Positions 1 to 7,640 of a stretch of DNA of 64,000 nt are shown in pieces; positions within the stretch are counted from its first letter, which is position 1; the number at the start of each line of letters is the position of its first letter. The position numbers and the translations under genes are program-made. The notes beneath the pieces were generated by a model that made no database searches, was not told the DNA's origin, and saw nothing but the letters and a program-made list of their open reading frames with translations. The stretch is from Arthrobacter ruber (GTDB taxonomy: Bacteria > Actinomycetota > Actinomycetes > Actinomycetales > Micrococcaceae): the NCBI RefSeq assembly GCF_002954225.1, contig NZ_PPTH01000016.1, forward strand, positions 62,001 to 126,000, read 5' to 3'.

Positions 1-1
1 C

Positions 2-613
2 CCGCACACCATCTTCTTCCTGCTCGCGAGCGCCATCTTCCGCGACGGACTCGCCGCCGTGTTCACCTTCGGCGGCATCCTCGCGGCGGGCGCCTTCGGC
101 TTCTCGGCGAGCATGGTGATCGTCTTCGCGATCGCCGCCAACGTGGTCGCGGCGATCGGCGCGGTGATCGGCGGCTTCCTGGACGACCGCATCGGGCCGA
201 AGCGCGTCATCATCGCCGCCCTCGTGGGCCTGCTGGTGGCCGGGACGGCGATCCTCCTGCTCGGCACCCGAACGCATTCCTTCTTCGGCATGGAATGGAC
301 CTCGGACACCACGTTCTGGGTCTTCGGCCTGCTGCTGACCCTGTTCGTCGGTCCGGCCCAGGCGTCGTCGCGCGCCTACCTCGCGCGCCTCGCCCCGGTG
401 GGGGACGAGGGCGAGCTGTTCGGGCTGTACGCGACGACGGGCCGGGCCGTGAGCTTCCTGGCCCCGACCCTCTTCGCGCTGTGCATCGGGATCTTCGGGT
501 CCCAGCTCTACGGCGTGATCGGCATCCTCGTGGTCCTGCTCGCCGGGCTCCTGGTCCTGCTGCCGGTCAAGCCGCCCGCGCGCGTGACGCGCGCCGTCGT
601 GCCGGAAGCCTGA
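2..613 (+). CDS. MFS transporter, UMF1/Atg22-like (5'-truncated)
   Basis: The open frame runs in from the left edge, so only the C-terminal part (about 203 residues) is visible. It shows alternating hydrophobic helices and a charged cytoplasmic loop with DDRIGPKR, typical of the major facilitator superfamily. The helix texture and the loop resemble UMF1/Atg22-type permeases, whose substrates are mostly unknown. The stop at 611-613 is followed within 5 nt by the end of the convergent dcd gene. The family call is good; the subfamily is an inference from half a protein. Confidence 0.75.
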   Translation, partial: PHTIFFLLASAIFRDGLAAVFTFGGILAAGAFGFSASMVIVFAIAANVVAAIGAVIGGFLDDRIGPKRVIIAALVGLLVAGTAILLLGTRTHSFFGMEWTSDTTFWVFGLLLTLFVGPAQASSRAYLARLAPVGDEGELFGLYATTGRAVSFLAPTLFALCIGIFGSQLYGVIGILVVLLAGLLVLLPVKPPARVTRAVVPEA

Positions 614-617
614 TCCC

Positions 618-1193
618 CTAGATCTCGGTGCGGTGGAAGTTCAGGTGGCTGCGCGACGCCGTCGGCCCCCGCTGGCCCTGGTAGCGGTTCCCGTACTCGC
701 CCGAGCCGTAGGGGTGCACGGCGGGCGAGGTGAGCTTGAAGAAGCACAGCTGCCCGATCTTCGAGCCGGGCCAGAGCTTGATCGGCAGCGTGGCCATGTT
801 GGACAGCTCGAGCGTCACGTGGCCGGAGAACCCCGGGTCGATGAACCCGGCCGTCGAGTGGGTGAGGAGCCCGAGGCGGCCGAGCGAGGACTTGCCCTCG
901 AGGCGCGCTGCGATGTCGTCGGGCAGCGTCACCGTCTCGTAGGTGGAGCCGAGCACGAACTCGCCGGGGTGCAGGATGAACGGCTCGTCGGGGGCCACCT
1001 CGACCAGGCGCGTGAGGTCCGGCTGGTCCTCGGCGGGGTCGATGTGCGCGTACTTGTGGTTGTCGAAGAGCCGGAAGTAGCGATCGATGCGCACGTCGAC
1101 GCTGGAGGGCTGCACCATCGCGGGATCGTGCGGGTCGAGGACGATCCGCTGGGCGTCGAGTTCTGCTCGGATATCGCGGTCTGAGATCAGCAC
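618..1193 (-). CDS. dcd: dCTP deaminase
   Basis: 191 residues, full length. The enzyme deaminates dCTP in pyrimidine deoxynucleotide synthesis; actinobacterial members can also hydrolyse the dUTP product to dUMP. The diagnostic core [20 protein letters not shown], followed by [13 protein letters not shown], is present around residues 100-135 and carries the active-site Arg/Ser/Glu residues. An N-terminal [11 protein letters not shown] and a C-terminal [11 protein letters not shown], both family hallmarks, frame it. Translation starts at a GTG (1191-1193). Whether it is mono- or bifunctional cannot be decided from the sequence. The gene converges on the MFS gene and is followed upstream by tryptophan dioxygenase on the same strand, 32 nt away. 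Confidence 0.95.
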   Translation of the reverse strand: MLISDRDIRAELDAQRIVLDPHDPAMVQPSSVDVRIDRYFRLFDNHKYAHIDPAEDQPDLTRLVEVAPDEPFILHPGEFVLGSTYETVTLPDDIAARLEGKSSLGRLGLLTHSTAGFIDPGFSGHVTLELSNMATLPIKLWPGSKIGQLCFFKLTSPAVHPYGSGEYGNRYQGQRGPTASRSHLNFHRTEI

Positions 1194-1225
1194 CGTCCCA
1201 AGCTACCAGCCCTGCTGGACCCGCC

Positions 1226-2080
1226 TCAGCGCCCGATCTCGGTGCGCACGGCGAAGAGTTCGGGGAAGAAGGTCAGCTCGAGGGCTCGCTGGAGGAAACC
1301 GACGCCGGACGAACCGCCCGTGCCCGCCTTGAACCCGATGGTCCGCGCGACCGTCTTGAGGTGCCGGAACCGCCAGAGCTGGAAGTTGTCCTCGAGGTCC
1401 ACGAGCTCCTCGCACGCCTCGTAGATGTCCCAGTTCCCCGCGGCGTCCTCGTACACCTGCTTATACACGGCGACCAGCGCGGGCGTGAACTCGTGGGCCA
1501 CGCCGACATCGCGCCCGAGGAGGTCCGCCGGCACGGCATAGCCGCGCCTCGCCAGCAGAGCGATGAACTCGTCGTACACGCTGCTCTGCCCCAGGAGTTC
1601 GATGAGCAGCGCCCGCGCCACCGGATCGGCGTCGAACACCTCGATCATGGCCGCGTTCTTGTTGCCGAGCAGGAACTCCACAGCCCGGTACTGGTAGGAC
1701 TGGAAACCGCTCGCGGAACCGAGGTCACCGCGGAACTCCGCGTACTCGGACGGCGTGAGGGTGGCCAGCACGGACCACTGCTCCGTCAGCGAGCGCTGGA
1801 TGTGCTTGATCCGGGCGATCCCCTTCATCGCGGCCCGGAGGTCGTCCGCGCGCAGGTGCAGGCGGACGGCGCGCAGCTCGTGCAGCACGAGCTTCAGCCA
1901 CAGCTCGGAGGTCTGGTGCTGGATGATGAAGAGCATCTCGTCGTGGTGTTCCGGCGAGCTCACCGGGTGCTGCGCGTCGAGCAGCCTGTCCAGGTCCAGG
2001 TACGAGCCGTAGCTCATCCTGTCCGAGAAGTCCCGCTCGATGCCCTGTTCCAGCCTGCGGGTGTTCCGCTCCACGCTCAT
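1226..2080 (-). CDS. kynA: tryptophan 2,3-dioxygenase
   Basis: 284 residues, the normal size for bacterial TDO. The haem enzyme opens the indole ring of L-tryptophan to N-formylkynurenine, the first step of the kynurenine pathway. Family motifs are complete: an N-terminal YGSYLDLDRLLDAQHP, HHDEMLFIIQHQTSELWLK (substrate pocket) near residues 45-65, and a C-terminal RFRHLKTVARTIGFKAGTGG carrying the proximal haem His. No kynureninase or dedicated kynurenine formamidase lies beside it. The only formamidase-like gene in view is the cyclase-family protein at 57383-58036, 55 kb away. Start ATG at 2080; an intergenic gap of about 90 bp separates it from the divergent M4 protease. Confidence 0.95.
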   Translation of the reverse strand: MSVERNTRRLEQGIERDFSDRMSYGSYLDLDRLLDAQHPVSSPEHHDEMLFIIQHQTSELWLKLVLHELRAVRLHLRADDLRAAMKGIARIKHIQRSLTEQWSVLATLTPSEYAEFRGDLGSASGFQSYQYRAVEFLLGNKNAAMIEVFDADPVARALLIELLGQSSVYDEFIALLARRGYAVPADLLGRDVGVAHEFTPALVAVYKQVYEDAAGNWDIYEACEELVDLEDNFQLWRFRHLKTVARTIGFKAGTGGSSGVGFLQRALELTFFPELFAVRTEIGR

Positions 2081-2171
2081 GCGGCAAGCCTACGTGGGGC
2101 GATGATCGGCCGCCCGAACGGCAGAGTGTCGGCCGGCGGGTCTACCTTGGGACCAACCGAAGGAGGCCCTC

Positions 2172-3218
2172 ATGCACATCCGCTGCAGCATCGTCCCGCC
2201 GCACCTGCTCACCCGCCTCGCCGCCCTCCGGGATCCGCGGTTGTCCGTCGCCTCGGACGCCGCCCGGCACGCGCTGCTGGAGCTCGATCCCCTCCTGCAG
2301 ATCCGCGCGGAGGCACTCGGTGCGCCGGTGCGCCGCGGCTCTGCCGTCGTCGGCACCCTGACCCGCCGCGTGTACGACGCCGGCAGCCGTGAGGAGCTCC
2401 CGGGGAACCTCGTGCGGGGCGAGGGAGCCCCCGCCACGGGTGACGCCGCCGCGGACGAGGCGTACGACGGCCTCGGTGCCACCTACCGGCTCTTCAGCGA
2501 GGAGTACGGGTGGTCGTCGATCGACGGCGCGGGCAAGCCCCTCGAGGCGACCGTGCACTACGGCTCGAACTACGACAACGCCTTCTGGGACGGCGAGCGC
2601 ATGGTCTTCGGCGACGGCGACGGCGAGATCTTCGGACGCTTCACCGCCTCCCTCACCGTGATCAGCCACGAACTCACCCACGGTTTCACGCAGTACTCCT
2701 CCAACCTCGAGTACCAGGGCCAGTCGGGGGCCCTCAACGAGTCGCTGTCGGACGTCTTCGGCGTCCTCGTGGAGCAGCGCGAACTCGGCCAGGACGCCGC
2801 GGACGCCTCCTGGCTCGTGGGGGCCGGCATCTTCACGACGGCGGTGGAGGGCACCGCCCTGCGCTCGCTGAAGGCTCCCGGCACGGCCTACGACGACGAC
2901 ATCCTCGGCAGGGACCCCCAACCGGCCACCATGGCGGACTACGTGGAGACGGCCGCGGACAACGGCGGCGTCCACATCAACTCCGGTATCCCCAATCACG
3001 CCTTCTACCTCGCGGCCACCACCCTCGGCGGCCCGGCGTGGGAGGGGGCGGGCCGCATCTGGTTCGACGCCGTCCTCGGCGGGGGCATCCCGCCGCAGTG
3101 CGATTTCCGCACGTTCGCCGCAGCGACGAACGAGGCGGCCGAGAAGCGCTTCGGGACCGACAGCCGCGAAGCCGGCGCGGTGGCCGAGGCCTGGGTGCAG
3201 GTCGGCGTGCTCCCGTGA
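2172..3218 (+). CDS. M4 (thermolysin-family) metalloprotease, protealysin type
   Basis: 348 residues, with an AGGAGG ribosome site just before the ATG. The zinc site is complete: HELTH at about residues 166-170, a downstream NESLSDVFG glutamate ligand, and HINSGIPNHAFYL with the catalytic His. No signal peptide is visible. Instead there is a short (about 50-residue) propeptide beginning MHIRCSIVPPHLL, whose PPHLL is the hallmark of protealysin-like precursors. Such enzymes are thought to act inside the cell or to leave it by a non-Sec route. The TGA overlaps the GTG of the next gene by 4 nt, indicating translational coupling with an emfourin-like protein, the known inhibitor family for these proteases. 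Confidence 0.93.
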   Translation: MHIRCSIVPPHLLTRLAALRDPRLSVASDAARHALLELDPLLQIRAEALGAPVRRGSAVVGTLTRRVYDAGSREELPGNLVRGEGAPATGDAAADEAYDGLGATYRLFSEEYGWSSIDGAGKPLEATVHYGSNYDNAFWDGERMVFGDGDGEIFGRFTASLTVISHELTHGFTQYSSNLEYQGQSGALNESLSDVFGVLVEQRELGQDAADASWLVGAGIFTTAVEGTALRSLKAPGTAYDDDILGRDPQPATMADYVETAADNGGVHINSGIPNHAFYLAATTLGGPAWEGAGRIWFDAVLGGGIPPQCDFRTFAAATNEAAEKRFGTDSREAGAVAEAWVQVGVLP

Positions 3219-3646
3219 GGATCGAGATCACCCGTTCGGGCGGCTTCGGCGGCCTCACCCGGACCTGGAGCCTCGAGGTCAGCCGGACGGAGGCCGAGCA
3301 GCGCTGGCTCCCGCTCGCGGAGGCCGCGGCGGACGAGGGAGCAGGCGGAGCGCCGTCCGACGGCAGTGCGGCGGGTGGGGGCGCCGGCCCGCGGGGTCGG
3401 GGGCCGGCGCGGGACCGCTTCACCTACCGGATCGCGATCGGCTACACGGAGGTCGACCTCCCCGAGAGCCGCCTCGGGGATCCGTGGCGGGAACTGATCG
3501 ACCGCGCGCGGGCGGCGGGGACGGACGACGGCGCGGGCACGGGCACCGGCACCGGCACCGGCACCGGCACCGGCACCGGCCTGCGTGACGCCGGTCCGGC
3601 ACGGAGCAGCAGTGCGGATCCCGGGAAGCCGGAAGAACTGTTGTAA
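3215..3646 (+). CDS. emfourin-like protease inhibitor/partner protein
   Basis: 143 residues starting at a GTG that overlaps the protease stop (GTGA). The first about 105 residues resemble the emfourin domain: an N-terminal IEITRSGGFGGLTRTWSLE, then FTYRIAIGYTEVDLPES and a terminal WRELIDRAR helix. Emfourins are small proteins found next to protealysin-like M4 proteases, and a characterised example inhibits its neighbour. The overlap with the protease supports that role here. Oddities are an Ala/Gly-rich loop (residues about 40-65) and a C-terminal tail of alternating Gly-Thr encoded by a hexanucleotide repeat. There is no signal peptide. The function is inferred from domain and context. Confidence 0.75.
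   Translation: MRIEITRSGGFGGLTRTWSLEVSRTEAEQRWLPLAEAAADEGAGGAPSDGSAAGGGAGPRGRGPARDRFTYRIAIGYTEVDLPESRLGDPWRELIDRARAAGTDDGAGTGTGTGTGTGTGTGLRDAGPARSSSADPGKPEELL
3536..3580 (+). repeat. GGCACC hexanucleotide tandem repeat
   Basis: Six perfect GGCACC units (3542-3577) with a degenerate unit before (GGCACG) and a partial unit after. They lie in frame inside the emfourin-like gene and encode a (Gly-Thr)n tail. Because the unit is 6 nt, copy-number change would lengthen or shorten the tail without shifting the frame. Confidence 0.95.
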
Positions 3647-3671
3647 GGTGATGGAGCGGTTCAAGCACCGT

Positions 3672-3742
3672 GCGGGCGTAGCTCAATGGTAGAGCGCTAG
3701 CTTCCCAAGCTCGATACGCGGGTTCGATTCCCGTCGCCCGCT
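3672..3742 (+). tRNA. tRNA-Gly (anticodon CCC)
   Basis: A 71-nt cloverleaf can be drawn: acceptor GCGGGCG/CGCCCGC (7 bp), D arm GCTC...GAGC, anticodon loop TTCCCAA (anticodon CCC), a four-nt variable loop, T arm GCGGG-TTCGATT-CCCGT and discriminator T. The anticodon stem has one mismatch (T-C). CCA is not encoded. It reads GGG codons. It lies 26 nt after the emfourin gene and 90 nt before panD. Confidence 0.95.
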
Positions 3743-3832
3743 CTTGCTCCCCTCGGGGAGGACCATGCGGTGTGCCCAAGGACACCTTCCCCTCCCGGCT
3801 CCGGGCGCGGAATCGGCAGTATTCTTGAGGCG

Positions 3833-4261
3833 ATGAATCGCACAATGTTCAAGTCGAAGATCCACCGCGCCACGGTCACCCACGCCGACCTCCACTACGT
3901 CGGTTCCGTGACCGTCGACCTCGATCTGCTCGAGGCCGCGGACATCCTGCCCGGCGAGCTCGTCTCGATCGTGGACATCACCAACGGCGCCCGGCTCGAG
4001 ACCTACACCATCGCCGGCGAGCGCGGCTCCGGTGTCATCGGCATCAACGGCGCCGCCGCGCATCTCGTGCAGCGCGGCGACCTCGTCATCCTCATCACCT
4101 ACGCGCAGCTGACCACCGAGGAAGCGCGCGCGTTCACGCCCGTCGTCGTGCACGTGGACGCGGACAACCGGATCGTGGAGCTCGGCTCCGATCCCGCGGA
4201 GGCCGTGACCGGCGACGTCGAACGCCCCCCGTTCGCCCTGGACAATTCCGCCGTCTCCTGA
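3833..4261 (+). CDS. panD: aspartate 1-decarboxylase proenzyme
   Basis: 142 residues. The enzyme makes beta-alanine from L-aspartate for pantothenate/CoA synthesis. It is made as a zymogen that self-cleaves between Gly24 and Ser25 to create the pyruvoyl cofactor. With the ATG at 3833 the cleavage site YVG-SVTVD falls exactly at residues 24-25, and a TTGAGG ribosome site precedes it; an in-frame ATG 12 nt later is the less likely start. [28 protein letters not shown] and a terminal acidic tail match the family. The other pantothenate genes (panB, panC) are not in the window. Confidence 0.95.
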   Translation: MNRTMFKSKIHRATVTHADLHYVGSVTVDLDLLEAADILPGELVSIVDITNGARLETYTIAGERGSGVIGINGAAAHLVQRGDLVILITYAQLTTEEARAFTPVVVHVDADNRIVELGSDPAEAVTGDVERPPFALDNSAVS

Positions 4262-4359
4262 CGTCCTGCCGGCACGCGTCCGCGCGTTGCGGGATCGTAA
4301 GCAGCCTGTCTAGCGATTTACCGCGCCAAGGCATAGGGTCGAAAAAGCAAGGTCGCTCA

Positions 4360-4387
4360 GGCTGACGGCCCGACCGGGGCGTCAGCC
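4360..4387. promoter_or_regulatory. palindrome upstream of the sugar ABC operon
   Basis: GGCTGACG (4360-4367) is mirrored by CGTCAGCC (4380-4387), and the dyad continues inward with CCC/GGG after one mismatch. It sits about 35 nt before the start codon of the binding-protein gene, a position suiting a repressor operator or a leader hairpin. No T-run follows, so it is not a convincing intrinsic terminator. No regulator gene lies beside it, so the binding protein is unknown. Confidence 0.45.
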
Positions 4388-4421
4388 GGGTTGTCTACAA
4401 AGATGTGGAGGCTCGGTACGA

Positions 4422-5741
4422 ATGCCCAGTAGTCGACGAACACGCACCCCCGTGAGAACCCGTCCGAGAGGCACCGTCCTGGCGGGCCTCGTCATGGGAA
4501 CGCTGGTCATGAGCGGCTGCGGCCCCGCGGAGGCGGACAACACCCTCACCTGGTACATCAACCCGGACGCCGGCGGCCAGGCGGCCATCGCCGAGAAGTG
4601 CAGCGAGGAGTCCGGCGGCCGCTACAGCATCGAGACCTCGCTCCTCCCGAACGACGCCGCCTCGCAGCGTGAACAGCTCGCACGCCGCCTGGCTGCGAGC
4701 GACACCTCGCTCGACATCATGAGCCTCGATCCGCCCTTCATCCCCGAACTCGCCGAACCCGGCTTCCTGGCACCGGTGCCCGAGGACGTCGCCGAGGCCA
4801 CCACGGAGAACGTCGTCGAGGGCGCCATCGCCGGGGCCACCTGGAAGGACGAGCTCGTCACCGTCCCGTTCTGGGCGAACACGCAGATCCTCTGGTACCG
4901 GAAATCCGTGGCGCAGGCGGCCGGGATCGACACGACGAATCCCGTGACCTGGGAGCAGGTCATGGAGGCGGCCCGCACCCAGGAGAAGACCCTCGGGGTG
5001 CAGGGCGCCCAGGCCGAATCGATGACGGTCTGGCTCAACGCCCTCATCGAATCCGCCGGCGGGTCGATCATCGTGGACCCCGAGGCCACGGCGGACACCG
5101 TCGAACTCGGACTGGACACCGACGCCGGCATCGCCGCAGCGGAGGTCATCTCCACGATCGGCAAGGACGGCCTCGGAGGCCCGGGGCTCCCCACGCAGGA
5201 CGAGAACGCCTCCCTCATCGCCTTCCAGGGGGACACCGGATCCTTCATGGTGAACTGGCCGTTCGTCTACCCCGCCACCGTCGCCGCCGTCGAGGCGGGC
5301 ACCCTCGACCAGGCGGTCCTCGACGACATCGGCTGGGGCATCTACCCGAGGATGTCGGAGGACCAGGAGGCGGCCCCGCCGCTCGGGGGCATCAACCTCG
5401 GCGTGGGAGCGGCGAGCGACAATCCCGAGCTCGCCTACGAGGCGATCGAGTGCATCGTCTCGGTCGAGAACCAGTCGGAGTACTTCGTGACCAACGGCAA
5501 CCCGCCGGCGAACACCGAGGCCTACGAGGACCCCCGGATCGAGGAGTCCTTCCCCATGGCCGAGACCATCAGGGACTCCCTCCAGGTCGCGGCTCCCCGT
5601 CCGCAGACCCCGTTCTACAACGAGGTCTCCACCGGTATCCAGCAGCGCTGGGCGCCACCCGCCGCCGTCGACCCGGACAGCACGCCCGCGTCGTCGAGCG
5701 ACTTCATCACATCGGTCCTCAGAGGGGAGCAACTCCTGTGA
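4422..5741 (+). CDS. ABC sugar transporter, substrate-binding lipoprotein (LpqY-like)
   Basis: 439 residues. An Arg-rich N-terminus, a hydrophobic helix and the lipobox MSGC (Cys33) mark a membrane-anchored lipoprotein. The mature part is a family-1 extracellular solute-binding protein (NTLTWYINPD, SLDIMSLDPPFIPELAEPGFL, VPFWANTQILWYRK). These features resemble the trehalose-binding LpqY of mycobacteria and its actinobacterial relatives. It is the first gene of a four-gene importer; its TGA overlaps the GTG of the first permease. Trehalose or a related alpha-glucoside is the most likely ligand, inferred from similarity to the LpqY-SugABC arrangement. GGAGG lies 10 nt before the ATG. Confidence 0.85.
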   Translation: MPSSRRTRTPVRTRPRGTVLAGLVMGTLVMSGCGPAEADNTLTWYINPDAGGQAAIAEKCSEESGGRYSIETSLLPNDAASQREQLARRLAASDTSLDIMSLDPPFIPELAEPGFLAPVPEDVAEATTENVVEGAIAGATWKDELVTVPFWANTQILWYRKSVAQAAGIDTTNPVTWEQVMEAARTQEKTLGVQGAQAESMTVWLNALIESAGGSIIVDPEATADTVELGLDTDAGIAAAEVISTIGKDGLGGPGLPTQDENASLIAFQGDTGSFMVNWPFVYPATVAAVEAGTLDQAVLDDIGWGIYPRMSEDQEAAPPLGGINLGVGAASDNPELAYEAIECIVSVENQSEYFVTNGNPPANTEAYEDPRIEESFPMAETIRDSLQVAAPRPQTPFYNEVSTGIQQRWAPPAAVDPDSTPASSSDFITSVLRGEQLL

Positions 5742-6754
5742 CCTCCGCCATCCCAGCGAAGACGACGACGGCGTCACCCGCCGAAGCCGGCCCGCGCCTC
5801 GAGGCAGGCAGCGGCAACGGCAACCGCACCAAGACCGGCAGGGCACCGAAGCAGTACAGCGACCGCACGCGTGCGGAGCGGCGGCTCGGCTGGATCCTCG
5901 CCGGCCCGGCGTTCATCATCATGCTGCTCGTCACGCTGTACCCGATCCTGCAGGCCATCTACGAGTCGCTGTTCCGCTTCCGGCTGACGGCGCCCGACGA
6001 GCGGGCGTTCATCGGCCTCGAGAACTACCTCGTGATCCTGTCGGATCCGGTCTGGTGGTCAGGCCTGTGGACGACGGTCTTCATCACCGTCGTCACCGTC
6101 CTCGTGGAGCTCGTGCTCGGGTTCGCCCTCGCGCTCGTGATGCACAAGGCGCTCAAATCGGTCCGGGGGTTGCTGCGCACCGCGATCCTCGTGCCGTACG
6201 GCATCATCACGGTGGTCTCCGCGTTCGCCTGGTTCTACGCCTTCGACATCAACTCGGGCTACGTCAACAGCTGGTTCGCCTGGCTGCCGGGCATCGACGA
6301 GAACCTCAACTGGTTCGCCCAGGGCCCCACGGCCCTGTTCGTCATCATGGCCTCCGAGATCTGGAAGACCACGCCGTTCATCTCGCTGCTCCTCCTCGCC
6401 GGCCTCGCACAGGTTCCGGACGAGCTCAGCGAGGCGGCGAAGGTCGACGGCGCCACCTGGTGGGAGCAGATGCGCAAGGTCATCATCCCCAACATGAAGG
6501 CCGCGATCATGGTCGCCGTCCTGTTCAGGGCCCTCGACGCCTTCCGCATCTTCGACAACGTGTTCATCATGACCAACGGTGCCTACGGCACGGAAGTGCT
6601 CTCGCTGCTCGCCTACCGGCAGTCCATCAGCAGACTGGAGATCGGACTCGGCTCGGCCGTGTCCGTGCTCCTGTTCCTCTGCGTCCTGCTGATCTGCTTC
6701 GTGGCGATCAAGCTGTTCAAGGTCGATCTCGCCGGAACGCAGGGAGGAAAGTAA
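5738..6754 (+). CDS. ABC sugar transporter permease (SugA/MalF-like)
   Basis: 338 residues from the GTG overlapping the upstream stop (GTGA). About 45 polar N-terminal residues precede six predicted membrane helices; the first is GWILAGPAFIIMLLVTLYPIL. The EAA loop that docks onto the ATPase is visible as ELSEAAKVDGATWWEQMRKVIIP (about residues 230-250), the binding-protein-dependent permease signature. It would pair with the next gene to form the heterodimeric channel. It shares a stop/start nucleotide with that gene (TAATG). Confidence 0.88.
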   Translation: MTSAIPAKTTTASPAEAGPRLEAGSGNGNRTKTGRAPKQYSDRTRAERRLGWILAGPAFIIMLLVTLYPILQAIYESLFRFRLTAPDERAFIGLENYLVILSDPVWWSGLWTTVFITVVTVLVELVLGFALALVMHKALKSVRGLLRTAILVPYGIITVVSAFAWFYAFDINSGYVNSWFAWLPGIDENLNWFAQGPTALFVIMASEIWKTTPFISLLLLAGLAQVPDELSEAAKVDGATWWEQMRKVIIPNMKAAIMVAVLFRALDAFRIFDNVFIMTNGAYGTEVLSLLAYRQSISRLEIGLGSAVSVLLFLCVLLICFVAIKLFKVDLAGTQGGK

Positions 6755-7602
6755 TGACGAACACCAGCACCAGGAACAAGGTCCTCTGGGCGATCGCCAC
6801 CATCCTCGTCCTCGTCTACGCGCTCTTCCCGGTGGCCTCGATCCTCGCCACGTCCTTCAAGTCCCCGAGCGACCTGACGAGCGGCAAGTTCCTCCCCTCG
6901 TCGGGCACGGCCACTACGAGCAACTACGAGCAGATCCTCGTGGGCGACGCCCAGGGACTGTTCCTCTCGGCCCTGCGCAACTCCATCGGCATCTCGCTCA
7001 TCGCGACGTTCATCGCCGTGGTCCTCGCGACGCTGTGCGCCTACGCGATCGCCCGCCTGGACTTCCCCGGCAAGAAACTCATCCTGACCACGGCGCTGGC
7101 CGTGTCGATCTTCCCCGTCATCTCGATCGTGACCCCGCTGTTCAACCTGTGGCGCACCATCGGCCTGTACGACACGTGGCTGGGGCTCATCATCCCGTAC
7201 CTGTCGCTCACGCTCCCCATCTCCATCTGGACCCTCGCCGCGTTCTTCCGGCAGATCCCCTGGGAACTGGAGCAGGCGGCCCAGGTGGACGGTGCGACGA
7301 CGTGGCAGGCGTTCCGCAAGGCCATCGTCCCGCTCGCCCTGCCGGGGGTGTTCACGACGGCGATCATCGCGTTCTTCATCGCGTGGAACGACTTCGTGTA
7401 CGGCATCTCGCTGACGTCCACCGAAGCGGCGCGCCCCGTGCCCGCCGCGCTGGCGTTCTTCACCGGGGCCTCGCAGTTCGAGTCCCCGACCGGAGCCATC
7501 TCGGCGGCCGCGATCATCGTCACGATCCCGGTGGTCCTCCTCGTCCTCCTCTTCCAACGCCAGATCGTCTCCGGCCTGACCTCGGGCGCCGTCAAGGGCT
7601 GA
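6754..7602 (+). CDS. ABC sugar transporter permease (SugB/MalG-like)
   Basis: 282 residues, six predicted membrane helices. The start overlaps the previous stop by one base (TAATG), with GGAGG upstream. The EAA loop reads ELEQAAQVDGATTWQAFRKA and is followed by the conserved P-A-L-P-G segment. The periplasmic region after the first helix (TSFKSPSDLTSGKFLPS) is the usual MalG-type extension. It forms the transmembrane channel with the preceding permease. Family assignment is firm; substrate is by operon context only. Confidence 0.88.
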   Translation: MTNTSTRNKVLWAIATILVLVYALFPVASILATSFKSPSDLTSGKFLPSSGTATTSNYEQILVGDAQGLFLSALRNSIGISLIATFIAVVLATLCAYAIARLDFPGKKLILTTALAVSIFPVISIVTPLFNLWRTIGLYDTWLGLIIPYLSLTLPISIWTLAAFFRQIPWELEQAAQVDGATTWQAFRKAIVPLALPGVFTTAIIAFFIAWNDFVYGISLTSTEAARPVPAALAFFTGASQFESPTGAISAAAIIVTIPVVLLVLLFQRQIVSGLTSGAVKG

Positions 7603-7640
7603 CGGCCCTTCCCGGCGCGCTCAAGAAAAGGAATCGCACC

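Noticed and set aside
3536-3580. GGCACC array as a CRISPR or phase-variable switch
   Set aside because: There are no spacers, and a 6-nt unit cannot shift the reading frame.
4360-4387. Intrinsic terminator before the sugar ABC operon
   Set aside because: It has no T-run and lies next to the start codon of the downstream gene rather than after a stop; an operator or leader role fits better.
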